The position numbers were made by a program, and so were the translations under genes. Positions 1 through 10,446 of a stretch of DNA of 64,000 nt are shown one piece after another. Below the pieces are notes generated by a model. It was given only the letters and a program-made list of their open reading frames with translations, was not told the origin of the DNA and did no database searches. Every line of letters starts with the position of its first letter. Position 1 is the stretch's first letter. Origin of the DNA: Agrypnia vestita (taxonomy: Eukaryota; Arthropoda; Insecta; Trichoptera; Phryganeidae); contig JADDOH010024966.1 of assembly GCA_016648135.1 (NCBI GenBank), positions 1-64,000 on the forward strand, written 5' to 3'.

Positions 1-1124
1 CCCCCCCCCTTAAATAAAGAAAATATTATCGCGATATTAAAAGTAAGCAATGTAAAGTGGAAAAATGGGTCCTCAATGCTGTAGTTGGTTAGGTTTATAT
101 TCAAACCAGGTGGCCTACAATTTTTTAAGACCTAATTTTTTGTTGATGTAAACTGGTGCAGAACTGTTAAACATATTAATTGAAAAAAATATTCGATTCC
201 GAACAATATACAATTATTGCGAATACTGATTACAACTGAAAATACAATGATGTTTACAAGCGGCATGTTGCTAAAAACGATTAGCGAAAACAAAACGAAA
301 TGTAATTTTCTGGTTTCGATTTTACTCGATTCGATATTGGATTGTTGTTTATACAAGATTTATAATACAATCTGGAAAATCAAACGCACCTTGTTATGTA
401 TAACTATTTAAACATTTAAATATAAAGACATTTCGAAAATTTATTATAATGTAATTGTAATAGCGTTGGATAATTTATATATCGCTATTTTTTTTCATAC
501 AATGGTATAAATATTTTAATAAAATCCTTATTTTCGTCCGTCCGTGTCGTACAGCAAACACAAATCTAACAGAAAACTGTAAATATCTTAGAAAAATTAA
601 TAAAAATATGTTGTTGATGGCGGATTGTTATAATCCTTGTTTGTAATTCTTTACTGAATTCTGAATTTTGATACTAGCGCAAATTTAAAAAATATATATA
701 CTCGTACATTATAATTATTTTGCGTGGTTTTATTATAAGAATTTATAATCCAATTTAACTTTAAAATACGGAATTGCATTCAGGAGAATCAATAATTAAG
801 CAAAACGATTTTTAGATGAAAAACAAAATATATTTGAGTAATTTTTGTAAAATGTAAACAATATTTCAATTTTATATCACATTCATTGTTTGAAATAAAT
901 TTTATATAGACTTTTGGATACATAATTCTGGAAGTGATAAAAATATTAATGTCGGCAGTAAAATATATACAGGTTATAAAATTATACAAGTCATACCAAA
1001 ATAATAATAAAAATATATGGAATAAAATCAATATAATTTAAAAAAAGTGGTAAAACTTGAATTTCTTAAATAAGAATTACATTTAACATACCGCGGTGGC
1101 ATAATAAGAAGCACCGGATAAAGG
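1..1124. other. AT-rich DNA, no gene recognised
   Basis: Opens with a run of nine C. The rest is AT-rich with short stop-filled ORFs on both strands and no protein motif, RNA fold or repeat boundary that I can support. Confidence 0.6.
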
Positions 1125-1595
1125 GCAAAAAACTAACCCATAAAAACCAAGTTTTTATTATACTCCCTTTCTCATTTATATTGTTTCCAATTTGATATTC
1201 TATCAACATATTCCTCTTGCTCTACGTTCATGTGGAAAATCTATTCCATTTATATTATATTATCCTTAAAATTTATAGAATATTGAAAACGTAATAATTG
1301 GTATAGGGGGGTGCGGAGTCAGACTAGTTGAAACAGATTTTGCGCCTTCTCCACGCGACGGGCTCCTTTCTCATTTGTATGGTTTCAAATTTGAAAAAAC
1401 CGTTAAAATTTCGAAAAATCCAAAATTATACCATAATTAATTTTAAACGAAAATTTGTTAGATCATTTTTATCTTCGCTACGAGTCTGCCTGCAATGTTT
1501 CAGCTCGATTGGATCACGGGAAAAGGGTTAAAAATGATCCAAAGTTTTTTCGGCAGACAAGCAGACGCTACGAGTTAAAAAAAAAGGGAATAAAA
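1125..1595 (+). repeat. Interspersed repeat family F, copy 1
   Basis: The stretch starts with an AAAACTAACCCATAA motif and AAGTTTTTAT, and ends near CAGACAAGCAGACGCTACGA. The same ordered blocks recur at 34993-35325 (same strand) and 38116-38648 (opposite strand). The shared inner block includes CTGCCTGCAA and GTTTCAGCTCGATTGGATCA. No coding potential was seen. The 38-kb copy continues into a second conserved block (family G), so this copy may be 3' truncated. The class is unknown; a non-autonomous Helitron is possible. Confidence 0.7.
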
Positions 1596-2080
1596 GAGAA
1601 GGCTGACCGCTAAAGCTGAGATCAACACCGAGGACACTACATCTGCACCGCGAGTACAAGACAACATACAAGTGTACGATAGAAACGGGGTGATTTGCAG
1701 GAAGAAGGAAAATACGCTTTGTGGTAAACACAATGGGATATGGGACAAGGGTATTTACAAAGTGGTGTGAATCGAGAGATGTAATGTCAAACGTGAACCT
1801 ACATCAGATGCAACAATGATTATAAGAATATGAGAATGAGTGACATAGCGTAGCGGTAATAACAATAATCTATAACATTAATCGGCGGGAGTCGATTGTT
1901 ATCTGCTGGTTGATAAATAAAATAACAAATAGTATTTATTCAATATTTTACCCTCCCACAAAAAAGCTATATTTGAAACTATTTGGAACGATAGCCAAAT
2001 AACAAGAAACTCCATTTAGTTCATAATTTAATTGATATAAATTAACTTTGTTAAAACCACTTATTTATTGAAAAAAAATT
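1596..2080. other. No gene recognised
   Basis: Unique-looking AT-rich sequence. The small ORFs here have no recognisable motif. Confidence 0.5.
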
Positions 2081-2115
2081 CAACATGTTTCGAAGCCAAT
2101 GGCTTCTTCGTCAGG
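2081..2115 (-). ncRNA. Hammerhead-like module in a PLE 3' end
   Basis: On the minus strand: CTGACGA, one A, a perfect 6-bp stem (GAAGCC/GGCTTC) with loop ATT, then GAAAC and the palindrome ACATGT. CTGANGA plus GAAA is the conserved hammerhead core. The single extra A before the stem departs from the canonical fold, and stem I is weak. It follows a PLE C-terminal relic on the same strand (2279-2358). Confidence 0.5.
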
Positions 2116-2278
2116 ATAACAAAAATAATATTTAAAAATCTAAGTATAGATCAAAATATTAAAAAGTTATATATGGAAAGTGATAATATAAAGTACCTAC
2201 TTAACATCAAAATAAATTTAAAAGATAACTATTTGCAAAAAGGACCTGATTACAAATTTTACATACAAATTATACAGA

Positions 2279-2358
2279 ATCACAATTTGATTTGAATTTA
2301 TAACATTCAATTTACTATTTACACTCTTTCTTATTTCCAAAATTTCTAATTTATATTA
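2279..2358 (-). pseudogene. Penelope-like element, C-terminal relic
   Basis: The minus-strand translation reads about KLEILEIRKSVNSKLNVINS. This resembles the very C-terminus of PLE proteins, the Leu/Glu/Ile-rich end of the GIY-YIG endonuclease domain. Only about 26 codons are recognisable and the frame is broken upstream. The hammerhead-like module lies about 165 bases downstream on the same strand. This is the same order as in the PLE remnants near 16.2 kb and 61.5 kb, which supports a short and otherwise weak match. Confidence 0.45.
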
Positions 2359-2364
2359 TGTCGA

Positions 2365-3147
2365 ATATAATAGTAGTTTTGTAGCTGACTCTTCAGATTA
2401 CATTTTAACTTGGTTAGTGACAAGTTTTTCGCGATTTTCAAGATATATTCTTTAGAAATTTCATGAAAAATAAATTTCAGGAAATTCTTTTATTCCGATT
2501 TCGAAAATGAATTCTTCCATACGGTTTGAATTGTTTTCATAAAGATTTTGCATTTCTTATGCAAAAATGTCTTTTCATATACCTATGCATGAACGATAAT
2601 TAACATTACGAGAAATTTGTATTATTAATTTCAAAATAAATTATTACAAGTTGGTGTGATTTTTCAGGATTGCAGCTCAGCGGTCTTCAAATACAATATA
2701 ATCAGATATTATAAGAATTTTGCAACTCATAAAAAGTTAGAATAAATGCGGATCTCGATTTAATAAAAAACGACATATGGGAAAATAAAATGCTCTTAAT
2801 TAAAATGTTCGCGTAATCAAAATATCGGGTTATTTTTTTCACTCTTAAGTTTTATTTCAGCAAATATGTTGGAACAGACTGACAAAATTAATGTTTTTAG
2901 CCTGAAAACTACGTTAAAAACATAAGCATTAAGTAATACGTGTGCATTGAAAACTTTTCTGTGAAATGAAATTAATTATACATATCTAATATCAATTACA
3001 CGATCTACATAAGTGAAAACATATTAAACTAATTAATTCATCGAACCTACTTTACTCATATTATACACTTTATGTACCTACACTCCCTCGCCTCAATTCG
3101 TGAGTAATATCGAGGATGTACTGTATTAATATTAATTAGTATAGGTT
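2365..3147. other. No gene recognised
   Basis: AT-rich sequence with no ORF of note and no repeat boundary seen. Confidence 0.5.
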
Positions 3148-3395
3148 TAGCAGGAGCGTGCAGTGAGAACAAGAAGCACGACTTTTATTTAAACATATAC
3201 TTGGTAAAAAAATCGAAATTAAATATTTATGTGTCAGAATATTATGAAATATTAAAATATGAATTATAAGTTAATTATTTGTGATAGGAATATTACGAGA
3301 TATACCTATCTCTTATTTCGATTTATTTTCAAAATATATGCTTAAGAAAAAATCATGTTTCATGTTTTCACTGCACGTCCCCGACACGCAGTATA
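3148..3395. repeat. Fold-back repeat
   Basis: The left arm (GCGTGCAGTGAGAACAAGAA, about 3157-3230) is the reverse complement of the right arm at about 3300-3395. The arms are roughly 75-80% alike by eye. A related left arm recurs at 12006-12095. No coding capacity was found. It is probably a MITE, but no target duplication was identified. Confidence 0.55.
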
Positions 3396-5125
3396 TCTAT
3401 GTTGTAATGAGTACTCCAATAGCATACTTATCATTCTCCCATCACAAGGTTGTGTCGCACATATAATATGTATTATGCTGACCCTAACATTGATGCTGAT
3501 ATTCTTGCAGATACCTTATCATCGTTCAAAAACTCACTCATACACAACATTCATTTTCTAAACGATGACCTGAACCTATAGATCCATTAAATTAATTATT
3601 TATTAAATACTAATCGCACTACATTCAAACATTAAATATACAATACACATAAATGTACATGTAAAATATACTTAAATGCAAATATACATGTTAATAGAGC
3701 TTGCCGAAGACACTTGTAATTGGGATAATGGGCATAGTCTTCATTTATAATATTTTATTATTAGAGTATCATGTAAATATTATCTTGTCAGTCTCTCTAA
3801 TAAATATATTTTTTAAAAATTCCTAAAAAAGGTTTCGGAGTTAAAAAAAATATAAAAACTAACGTTGGAAAGCTCTCAATGTATTGTATTTAATTTACCT
3901 GGCATCATAACTGTGAATAAATAAATAAATAATAATAATGGTCAAACAAGCTAAAATTGTCACCCAAATGGTGAATAAATAATTATAATTTTACGAGGTT
4001 AAAAAGCGTAAAAGGGGAGTTACGTCAGCGTGTACAATATGTAAGTTCCAACCAACAAAAATGTATTGTGTACCCGAGAAAATATTCTTAGCCGGCGGAA
4101 ATCACAATAGAAAATATGTCGAGAGCCCGATGTGAATTATTGTGATTGTGTGCTTCCTCGCAATCCAAGTAAATGGGACCAAACGACCGACATCCGGCGG
4201 CCAGATTACAAAGCGTCTTGGATGCCCACGTTTCAAATATATTATTTATCTATGTTCCTCTAGTTTGATTCCCTAAAGGGCGATAATTTAAACAAACAGA
4301 AGAAACAAAAATGATCAATTATTATTTGGTAACGCTTGAAAACTACTAAAGTAATTACAAAGCCGCTCCGACTCGCTAGACAACGATATTGTACGCAAAC
4401 ATTGAAAAGGTTTTTGTGAATATTACTATGCGCGTATTTTGTATTGGTGCATTGGTACCTGTGAGCATTTTTAGTGGGCAATGACCTATTAGTACCCCAT
4501 TTGTAGTGGAGCGGTCATTTATTATGGTCGACAAGTTGAAATACAAAAAATTTTGTCAAGGATTCGCGGCGGTGAGAGACGAAAGGAAGCACTCCAAAAT
4601 AATTTAATTTTTATTTATCACACAAAGTCACTGGACATAAACTTTAAAACTAAGTCGTAATTTTTACTTCTCACTACTAGAATACTCGTCGCATGCCTGT
4701 ACGTTCTCTGGTACTTGTCGCTGGTTAATTATATTCGAACGGAACGCCCGCTCGCTTTTATGCGGTCTCGTCACTTGTCAATACAAACTATTTCATATCG
4801 ATGGCATTGCATGTATTTATTTTTATTTATTTATTTATTTAATGTTTATGGAAGACCAACAGCACAGAAAAAAAGCATAGAAAACATTGATACAATATAG
4901 ATGGCCAATTACAGGTCTCCACATTTAGAATGACTTTCCACATTTAGAACACACAGAAAATGTTATTTCTCGAATGTTCTGATATAATCTTGTGCATTCC
5001 AGGCTCTACCAGTCTTTTTTAACACATTATAAACGTCCAGACTCTTTTGCAAATCCGCGATAATGAACAACTCTTTTCGTTTTTTTAGAATCTGGTGATA
5101 AAATATTTACAGTATACACAAGAGT
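3396..5125. other. No gene; simple repeat and possible LINE tail
   Basis: Mostly unique AT-rich sequence. At about 4812-4842 a (TTTA)n run is followed by GGAAGACCAACAGCACAG. Read on the minus strand this resembles the end of a LINE 3' UTR, but no coding part remains. A GC-richer patch at 4680-4800 has no recognisable gene. Confidence 0.5.
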
Positions 5126-5285
5126 AACTTGTTGGTCTAGTGGTTAAGATCGTCGCATAGTGATCGGTGGTTCGAGCACCATTCCAGGTGACCGCAAGTT
5201 AATCCTGTTACCATAGCACAAGCGTTGAGTTTATTTTGAAAATAGTAGAAATATTGATTTGACTCGAATCCCGTGTTCGTATGTG
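5126..5285 (+). mobile_element. tRNA-derived SINE, copy 1
   Basis: The sequence has a Pol III A box (TGGTCTAGTGG, 5133-5143) and a B-box-like motif (GGTTCGAGCAC, 5169-5179) 25 bases apart. It does not fold into a complete tRNA. The body that follows (GCAAGTTAATCCTGTT through AATATTGATT) recurs at 40932-41000 behind a second, shortened A/B-box head. Two dispersed copies with a shared body and a tRNA-like head define a SINE. The 3' end runs into the adjacent palindromic element, so its limit is uncertain. Confidence 0.65.
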
Positions 5286-5558
5286 ATATGTGGGCTATAA
5301 AAGCAAGGCAGCAATATCAAAAAAAAAATGTTTTGAATTCAATCACAGAGGATTACTAATTTATAATGTACTTAATTCTAGATTTTATGTATCTATCTAT
5401 CCCGTCCAAAATCATGTTTTCTATAAATTTATAGGCTCTCTTTCCTCTAAAATCTCGAATTCAGTACATTATAAATTAGTAATCTTCGATGACTGCATTC
5501 AATTTTTTTTTTTTAATATTATTGATATAGCTGCCTTTGCTTTTATAGCCCACATACG
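5286..5558. repeat. Near-complete palindrome (fold-back MITE)
   Basis: TGTGGGCTATAAAAGC at the left end is answered by GCTTTTATAGCCCACA at the right end. The inner arms (GATTACTAATTTATAATGTA and its complement) also pair, so the whole 270 bp folds on itself with a centre near 5420. The 96-aa ORF across it is a by-product of the palindrome. It abuts or interrupts the SINE to its left. No clear target duplication was seen. Confidence 0.7.
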
Positions 5559-5585
5559 TGCACACACAAAATCACAATAATTAAA

Positions 5586-6130
5586 AAAAAAAAATTATAA
5601 ATAAAAAGCTTATCCAGTTTAGTAATAATATGGTGATATTACGGTGTAAGCTCTGTCTCCGCAACTCGAGAATGTTAATGAATGGAGGGCGGTCTGTAAT
5701 TTGACTTGAGGGTGCACTAAACGGCTCAGTCCGTGCTGATGACGGAGAAACACTTAGTTTTGCTTTTCACGATTCGCCTGGATCTGAGCGAACAACGGAA
5801 GAGGGTGGAGCACATTGCTGCGAAGGTTTTCATTCGCTCTGGGGAGAAAATTATATGCTACATCATCAGAGAGGAACGTCGCTACAAAAATAATTTATAA
5901 CAATAAATTATACTCTGAGTTTAGCATTTCAAGAATAATTGTGTTCCAAGTAACAAAATTTGAATATTGAACAATAATCATCGATTTATAAATGAGGTGA
6001 CTATCTACGCTTTCTAACATTATAATGAATCCATGAGAACTTAGAATAAATAATTTGTTTGTTTATATTACAGTTTCACATGTGGTTGGACATAATAATT
6101 AATTATTAATTACATAAATAATTTTGTATT
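5586..6130. other. No gene recognised
   Basis: Unique sequence with an A/T run at the left edge. Nothing supportable. Confidence 0.5.
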
Positions 6131-6150
6131 GGCCGTTTCGAGTGACTCTA

Positions 6151-6187
6151 CGTCTAACCGTCTCGATACCACTGTAGCTTCGTCAGG
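6151..6187 (-). ncRNA. Hammerhead-like module, family B (minus arm)
   Basis: On the minus strand: CTGACGA, one A, GCTAC-AGTG-GTATC, then GAGAC. One stem pair is mismatched, and GAAA has become GAGA, which should abolish hammerhead catalysis. Confidence 0.35.
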
Positions 6188-6288
6188 ACGGACGCATACC
6201 AATAATCCACTTTCCCAAATTTCCCAAATAATCCACCAAATCCCAATCAAATCAATTTTTGAACGTTGGCATGGGTACAGTTATGGTA

Positions 6289-6453
6289 ATTGAGAAGTGG
6301 ACGCCGAAACGGGGAAATATATAAAGTAACGGGCTTTTCATAAAATTTATCAGGTTATTAATAACCAGATGAATTTTATGAAAAAAAATATGAATAGCCC
6401 TTGTTATATTTCGTTACTTGATATATTTCCTGTTTCGGCGTCCACTTGTCAAT
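6289..6453. repeat. 165-bp hairpin inside family B
   Basis: ATTGAGAAGTGGACGCCGAA on the left pairs with TTCGGCGTCCACTTGTCAAT on the right. The arms are about 75-80 bases with few mismatches, and the centre is GGTTATTAATAACC. The right arm resembles 30170-30210 in another family-B copy, so it seems to be an inverted duplication of family-B sequence. Confidence 0.65.
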
Positions 6454-6770
6454 GTAAAGCTGATATTAGCATAATTCATAGAATTAAAAAAGGGTCGCTT
6501 AAATGGTTTGGGCATGTTGAGCGAATGAATGAAGAAAGAATGGTAAGAAAGATATATAATGGAAAGAGAGGGCGACAGCGGAAGACGTGGAATGACCAGA
6601 TTAACTAGATACTGGAAGATGGTCCCGTTAGAAGCCACAACAACCGTCGGACTTGCATGCGAAGATGTATGAATGTGGATGAGGCGAGAATTGTGTGCCA
6701 AGACAGAAGAGTAGTGCGCTCTATCCTCTCTGCCCACCCCCACGGGGAAACGACGTGATGAAATAAGTAA
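6453..6770 (+). pseudogene. LINE family A (RTE-like) 3' end, copy A1
   Basis: This is the C-terminal tail of a non-LTR retrotransposon reverse transcriptase. It reads from DISIIHRIKKGSLKWFGHVERM through a Lys/Arg-rich GRQRKTWNDQI stretch to RRCMNVDEARIVCQDRR. Comparison with copy A2 shows loss of about eight residues after KIYN. An in-frame TAG at 6606-6608 replaces the Gln of the INQILEDG motif. The element ends near AAATAAGTAA, a decayed form of the (TAAG)n tail seen in other copies. It is dead. Confidence 0.8.
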
Positions 6771-6843
6771 ACGTAGCCACGCCCCCCGTTCAAAAATTAT
6801 TTTGTTCGCTAAAATAAGTAATGTACAGTTAGCACGCGTCCGT

Positions 6844-6880
6844 CCAGACGAAGATACAGTGGTATCGAAACCGGTAGACG
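6844..6880 (+). ncRNA. Hammerhead-like module, family B (plus arm)
   Basis: CAGACGA (U4 of the core lost), one A, a perfect GATAC-AGTG-GTATC stem-loop, then GAAACC. The stem is intact but the core is altered, so self-cleavage is unlikely. Confidence 0.35.
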
Positions 6881-6920
6881 TAGAGTTACTACAAGTGTTC
6901 AAAACAAAGTTATTTAAATA

Positions 6921-7589
6921 ATTAATAATAATGTATGTTTCTTATTAAATGAAATGAGTAACGTGCGTGTTCATATAATGTTACTCTGACATAAGAAATC
7001 ATAAAAAAACAATAGCTGAATATACAACAACGTATTAATTGGATAAATTATTCGAATGGCCGTCAACTCGGTCAGGGCGGGCCCACTACTCGAGCAGTAC
7101 CGTGCCGAGAGCACTTGAGCCGTCTGTTGTGAGCTCTCGCTGGAGCGCCACAACAGACGGGAAGAGGGTATTTCCACAGTAATCTGCAGCGAGGAGAGAC
7201 CCCACTTCAGTATCGGTGCGCAATTTAAAGATTAAATCAACTAAAGAACGACTAAATTTAAAAGAAAAAAGATCCAGTTACATTATCACATCAACCGTTC
7301 ACAATGTTTTGAAGGCAGACACACGCAATCAATGAAAAACAACATGTAATGTTCGGTAAGATGAAAAAAACTTTTAATTAAATATATTATTGCACAAAAT
7401 TATTTAAAATGCAAATTTATATCGCAATCCAACATACTGGAACGTGGTGCTAAAAAGAATTTACGCGCTGCCGAATTCTTTGTACTGTCATAACGGCCGA
7501 TAACAATCTAGTGTGATCTACAACCAACGTCTACAAAGTCTAGTACAGCCGAGAAGCAACGAAAACCTTAAAAACCCTAAACACTAGAA
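6921..7589. other. No gene; one perfect hairpin
   Basis: The only structure seen is a perfect 10-bp inverted repeat GTCTGTTGTG/CACAACAGAC (7122-7131 and 7149-7158) with a 17-base loop. Its function is unknown. Confidence 0.5.
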
Positions 7590-8030
7590 TAATCTATAAA
7601 GTACGAAAACACCAGCATTTACAGATATAAATACGGAACTAGGCCGCGGCGCAAGAGTTGTCGCGTTTGAAAGATCGTTCGGTGCGAAATCGGCAGCGAC
7701 GTACGCGCAAGACATCGCCAGTGTGGCCAGTCGTGAATCGCGAAGCGATAAATAAAGCGAACAATCAGGCAAAGTAGCTAATTGGCGTTGAAAATAAATG
7801 AGATAAATACTACGAGAGAGAATTGGATGGAATGTTTTAGTGAATGTTTAATACTTGTTACCCAGCGATAACAAAGTGTTCATTTAAAGCGATATACTGA
7901 GAAATAGTGTAATTTAAAGAACGGCGTTAAGTTAAATTCGTGTTAAGCGACTTTGTACATTGAATAATTAATTAATAAATCTCTAATTAATTTCCATTGT
8001 TTCCATTGACCACGTGACAATATATTTTTT
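7590..8030 (+). repeat. TATA-bearing repeat, copy 1 (possible solo LTR)
   Basis: A TATAAATA box (7626-7633) is followed by a GC-richer stretch (7640-7745) and then an AT-rich part containing TTGGATGGAAT, AAGTGTTC, GCGATA, GCGTTA and TTAATTAATTAAT. The same blocks in the same order follow a TATAAATA box at 60870-60877. Two dispersed copies with a Pol II-type promoter at the same relative position suggest LTRs or PLE terminal repeats. I could not fix TG...CA ends or a target duplication. There is no coding potential. Confidence 0.5.
7626..7633 (+). promoter_or_regulatory. TATA box of repeat copy 1
   Basis: TATAAATA. The identical octamer sits at the same place in the related repeat at 60870, which is better support than an isolated match. 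Confidence 0.45.
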
Positions 8031-8624
8031 TAAAGGCAATTCTTAGGGAAAAAATACAGAATTAATATTGATTAAGATCCGAAATGGGTTGCGAACAATT
8101 TAGATATTTTAATATTCATTATTATCTGTGTGTTGTTGACAGATGTATGACTATATATATTCATAAGCACAACTTCCTACGGGGATCCAGAAAGGAACAT
8201 TTGTACATAAACACAAGCATCTGAATATATATAATATTATAAAAAGTTTTAAAATACGTATATAAATGTAGATAACTATATTGAAAGGAGTGTGAGTATA
8301 ATCTTATGAACTGTCACGGTTATTTCATTGCATGTTTGATTATAAAGGTCCGCATTAACCACACGAAACGGATTTTGTGCTCAACTGTAGCGAAATAAAC
8401 CATTTACATAAATAATAAATACAAAAAGGTCCGAGCGCCGTCCCTCGGGATGGACACTCCGGGATGTATTGATTCTTCCGGGGATTTCATACTTTACGTC
8501 CCGCTTTACCAAATTACTTTTTATGTTTGATAAGCAGATGAAACAGACTCAAACATGTATGTAAAATGATTATATATTTTTGAACGTTTCCTTAGTAAAG
8601 ATAAACAGATAATGTTATTTTTTT
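8031..8624. other. No gene recognised
   Basis: AT-rich, with no ORF of note. A GC-richer patch at 8430-8500 was not recognised. Confidence 0.5.
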
Positions 8625-9050
8625 AGCGAAATTTAAAATGAATTAAATCTAAATCAATATTATTATTAGTGTAATTTAAAATAAATTAAATTTTAATAAA
8701 TATTATTGTGTAAACCGAGGCACCTTTAATGGTAAGTGCCCGGGAAAAAACGAACTTCAACAAAAATATCTAATTACTCTAAAGGGGAAGGGGTGATTTG
8801 AAATTTTATAAATAAATCGTTATACGTGGTGTATCCACTGTTTGATAAATGGCCTTGCAAACCGAAATAGCTGTCACACCAAAAATAGTTAACCCGCAGA
8901 ACTAAATAATAATATTTATTAAAATTTAATTTATTTTAAAATTCACTAATAATAATTATTAAAAATTAGTTTATTTTAAATTTCGATAAAAATAAATATG
9001 GAGTTCTACAAATTAAACACAAAAACCATAAATAAATAGGTACTGGTCTT
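8625..9050 (-). repeat. Interspersed repeat, opposite-strand partner of 11140-11640
   Basis: The core (8712-8905: ACCGAGGCACCTTTAATGGT through AACCCGCAGAACT) is the reverse complement of 11370-11575. On both sides lie AAATTTAAAATAAATTAAAT-type units, also shared with the partner. A module-like hairpin (GATAAATGGCC...CCGAAAT, 8841-8870) is shared too. The two copies face each other across about 2.1 kb. The class is unknown; the hairpin suggests a PLE-like origin. Confidence 0.6.
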
Positions 9051-9649
9051 TAAATAACGAATGGGAGAATAACAACAACAAAAAAATGCTAAAAACTTTT
9101 TATTTTAGTTTAGTCTGGTGATTTACAATAAATACAATATTCATTTAGATGCACCGAGGTGCATCCGATTTATCGGAAATAAATAGATAAATGAGAACAG
9201 TTTTTTAAAACTTATTTGATTTACAAGTTTTTACTAATTTTTTATTTATTTACACGTTTAACAAAAATTGGTAGGCAAGCAAAGAAACGCGGTTATAAGT
9301 CAGTTTTAAAAATAAAATTTGAGCTTGAAATACTTCGCGCATACTTCTAGAAATTGAGCACATACGCGCAAGTAGAGTACCGAACGAACCGGCACGAGGT
9401 ATGTGAGCATATGATTATTTCGCATTTAGTTTTTACGCATATTTAGTGTAATACAAAGGCGAAATTAATTTAACAATATATAGTTATTGTCGTATAAAAA
9501 GGAGTGGAATTGCTTAACATCAAGCGCCTATACGAACACTAGCGGAGAGATTAAAAATTTTAACATTAAGGAAAATAATTTTTAATTCAACATATTTAAT
9601 TGAATCCCGGGCAGTGCCGGGCTCGTACCGTTGCGTTGGTTACTAATAA
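9051..9649. other. No gene; possible decayed Helitron 3' end
   Basis: ATCCCGGGCAGTGCCGGGCT at 9603-9622 resembles the hairpin near the Helitron-like 3' ends at 58.5 and 62.45 kb, but CTAG is missing. The rest is unrecognised AT-rich sequence. Confidence 0.35.
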
Positions 9650-10030
9650 AGTCTTACTTACTTACCATCACGCCGTTTCCCCGTGGGGGTAGGCAGAGAG
9701 CATAGAGCGCCACACTTTTCTGTCCTGACATACAACTCTCGCCTCATCCACATTCATACATCTTCGCATGCAAGCTCGCCGGTTGTTGAGGCTTCTAACG
9801 GGACCATCTTCCAGTATCTGGTTAATCTGGTCATGCCACGTCTTCCGCGGTCGCCCTCTCTTTCTGGCACCATCAACACTTGCATTGTATATCTTTCTTA
9901 CCATGCTTTCCTCATTCATTCGCTCAACATGCCCAAACCATTTGAGCGACCCTTTTTTAATTCTTTTAATTATGCTAAGATCATAAGATCAGCTTTACAT
10001 TCATTTCTAATATCTGCATTCTTTACTCTA
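9650..10030 (-). pseudogene. LINE family A (RTE-like) 3' end, copy A2
   Basis: This is the best-preserved copy of family A. On the minus strand an open frame runs from the conserved KWFGHVERM region through KIYNASVDGARKRGRPRKTW, the QINQILEDG motif and the RRCMNVDEARVVCQDRK tail to a stop at 9668. It is followed by the short tandem tail (TAAG)n, read as CTTACTTAC on the plus strand. Upstream, a duplication of about 8-9 bases (GATCTTATGATCTTA) disrupts the frame. Only the last roughly 110 codons remain, as expected for a 5'-truncated LINE insertion. The tandem-repeat tail suggests the RTE clade. Confidence 0.85.
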
Positions 10031-10037
10031 TCATAAG

Positions 10038-10446
10038 TTGATTCAGATAAATAAAGTCAGATTAAATAAAACAACACGATTGTTGCGCGGTATGATCGAT
10101 AATCCTGAAATTATGCAGAGCATTGGTTTGTATGTTCCTGATAATTACATTAGACATCGTCAGCATAGATTGTTTCACATTCCAATATACAGGACCAACC
10201 TGCCGATGGCTATGCCTGTTGGAAGAGCCACAGCTAAGCTGAAAAAAATCGCTTTGGGTATTGATATATTCCAAGTGTCTGAAGGGGTTTTCCGAAGCAG
10301 GATTCTCCTACACCTTTGATATGAATGAATTTATATACGTTTGATATTTTGTTGTTTGTATATTATCTCACTTATTAATAATATTTACGAATTAAACATA
10401 CGTTTGTAATGTAAATGTTATGTTATAAATAAATAAATTGAAATTG
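10038..10446 (+). pseudogene. Jockey-type LINE 3' end
   Basis: The frame from about 10073 reads RLLRGMIDNPEIMQSIGLYVPDNYIRHR, then LFHIPIYRTNL and a closing DIFQVS segment, stopping at 10319. This pattern (a D-P pair, a VP motif, an arginine-rich turn, then FH-P-RTN-P) is typical of the C-terminus of jockey-like reverse transcriptases. An AT-rich 3' UTR ends in ATAAATAAATAA near 10437. It starts just after LINE A2, which lies on the opposite strand. Everything upstream of the C-terminus is missing. The clade name is uncertain. Confidence 0.7.

Larger units (their letters stand above)
6131..6920. mobile_element. Composite of PLE-like family B, hairpin and LINE tail
   Basis: The outer arms are inverted copies of one sequence. 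The minus-strand arm at 6148-6197 and the plus-strand arm at 6836-6895 both carry ACAGTGGTATCGA and AGACGTAGAG. Between them lie a hairpin (6289-6453) and the LINE A1 tail (6453-6770). Further family-B pieces occur at 30165-30345 and 31030-31076. The arms carry the hammerhead-like module, so I group family B with the PLE-like elements. No family-B protein was seen. Confidence 0.55.

Noticed and set aside
5133..5179. A functional tRNA gene
   Set aside because: A and B boxes are present, but the acceptor and anticodon stems do not form and the body is shared with another SINE copy.
5290..5580. 96-aa ORF
   Set aside because: It is the translation of a near-complete palindrome and has no motif.
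7122..7158. Rho-independent terminator-like hairpin
   Set aside because: Bacterial terminators do not apply here, and no T-run follows.
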